From Candidatus Tectimicrobiota bacterium (GTDB taxonomy: Bacteria; UBA8248; JACPRG01): a DNA stretch of 13,705 nucleotides. Numbering within the stretch: the stretch's first letter is position 1; each line of letters begins with the position of its first letter. Below the pieces are notes generated by a model, which was not told the DNA's origin, did no database searches, and worked only from the letters and a program-made list of their open reading frames with translations. The translations under genes and the position numbers were made by a program. The DNA lies in assembly GCA_016190025.1 (NCBI GenBank), contig JACPRG010000149.1:1-13705 (forward strand). Reading direction: 5' to 3'. This document shows, piece by piece, positions 13,336-13,705 of the stretch.

Positions 13336-13705
13336 CGCTCTTCTCCTTCCCGTTGCATCCTACTCGGATCCATGACGCCGAAAAAATCACGCGGGCCGAA
13401 TCCCCGGGTCCCGCCGCAGCCCGTGGCACGAGGGCAGAATCCCGATGAGACCGCCCCCTCACAAGCCAAAGGGCGCCCTCCCTGAAATCGCAGCAAGCAA
13501 GTGAGAGAGGCAGTTGGCGTGCGCTAAGACCACCACTCAGGTCGCGCCGGCCGGGGGCGACGCAGTCGCTGGTGAGGGCGAAATTTCTTAGCGGAATTTT
13601 ACTCCTGACCCCAGGGTTTTGCAACGGCTTGTCCGTACCCAGCGAGGTCCTCGATGCTTTCGACACCATCCGGGTCTATATAAGGGAGTCAAAGCCTCGG
13701 TCGTC
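13336..13705. other. Gene-free region upstream of the aldolase
   Basis: Across 370 bases I find no convincing gene, tRNA or other RNA. The 115-codon frame on the minus strand has no recognisable protein features and ends out of frame inside the aldolase start, so it was not called. The region holds the candidate promoter at 13596-13624, a leader of about 250 nt, and an AT-richer patch near 13581-13620 with the GGGGTCAGGAG motif (minus strand). The last 30 bases (around TATATAAGGG) differ in composition from the coding parts and may belong to the next unit. Confidence 0.5.
13596..13624 (-). promoter_or_regulatory. Candidate sigma-70-type promoter of the fba-fbp-pfkA operon
   Basis: On the minus strand TTGCAA (13624-13619) and TAAAAT (13601-13596) are separated by exactly 17 bp; the -10 matches 5 of 6 consensus positions and the -35 matches 4 of 6. 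It would start transcription near 13589, giving a long leader of about 250 nt before the aldolase ATG. The leader contains a small GCGAC-GCA-GTCGC hairpin (13557-13569), but I recognise no known riboswitch. A TTGACT at about 13692-13687 has no good partner -10. Confidence 0.4.

Noticed and set aside
10658..13485. Long plus-strand frames opposite pfkA, fbp and the aldolase (384 and 463 codons)
   Set aside because: Shadows of strongly identified minus-strand genes.
13322..13669. 115-codon minus-strand frame upstream of the aldolase
   Set aside because: No recognisable features, overlaps the aldolase start in another frame, and covers the candidate promoter and leader.

Overview
The window is GC-rich and gene-dense. 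It comes from a bacterium that is most likely Gram-negative, because it carries an RND-type tripartite efflux pump and a c-type cytochrome. Gene content alone does not fix the lineage. The mix of anabolic and carbon-cycle genes with intergenic palindromes would fit an uncultured environmental group such as NC10/Rokubacteria, Nitrospirae or a deltaproteobacterial-type lineage, but that is a guess.

Left block (1-3818, minus strand): an operon-like run reads HAD-family phosphatase, then a small membrane-anchored cytochrome c (start and stop overlap as ATGA), then gltB, the glutamate synthase large subunit. gltB runs off the left edge, so only its glutaminase and central domains are present. The centre (about 3900-9335, plus strand) starts with a 124-residue membrane protein of unknown function. 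It is followed by a candidate promoter, a leader hairpin and a two-gene RND efflux operon (periplasmic adaptor, then inner-membrane pump). No outer-membrane factor or regulator gene is visible.

The 9336-9832 gap between convergent genes holds a nested cluster of palindromic repeats. One repeat unit is shared with the gap at 3964-3998. The same gap also holds a 60-bp structure resembling an integron attC site.

Right block (9833-13335, minus strand): a carbon-metabolism operon reads class II fructose-bisphosphate aldolase (unusually long), class I fructose-1,6-bisphosphatase, then ATP-type 6-phosphofructokinase. These three enzymes all act around fructose-1,6-bisphosphate, in both the glycolytic and gluconeogenic/Calvin directions. 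A candidate sigma-70-type promoter lies upstream of the aldolase.

I see no tRNA, rRNA, CRISPR array, transposase or phage gene. I did not find a clear new biological system. The most unusual parts are the shared palindromic repeat family, the attC-like element, the altered proton-relay residues of the pump, the aldolase extensions and the antagonistic fbp-pfkA pairing.
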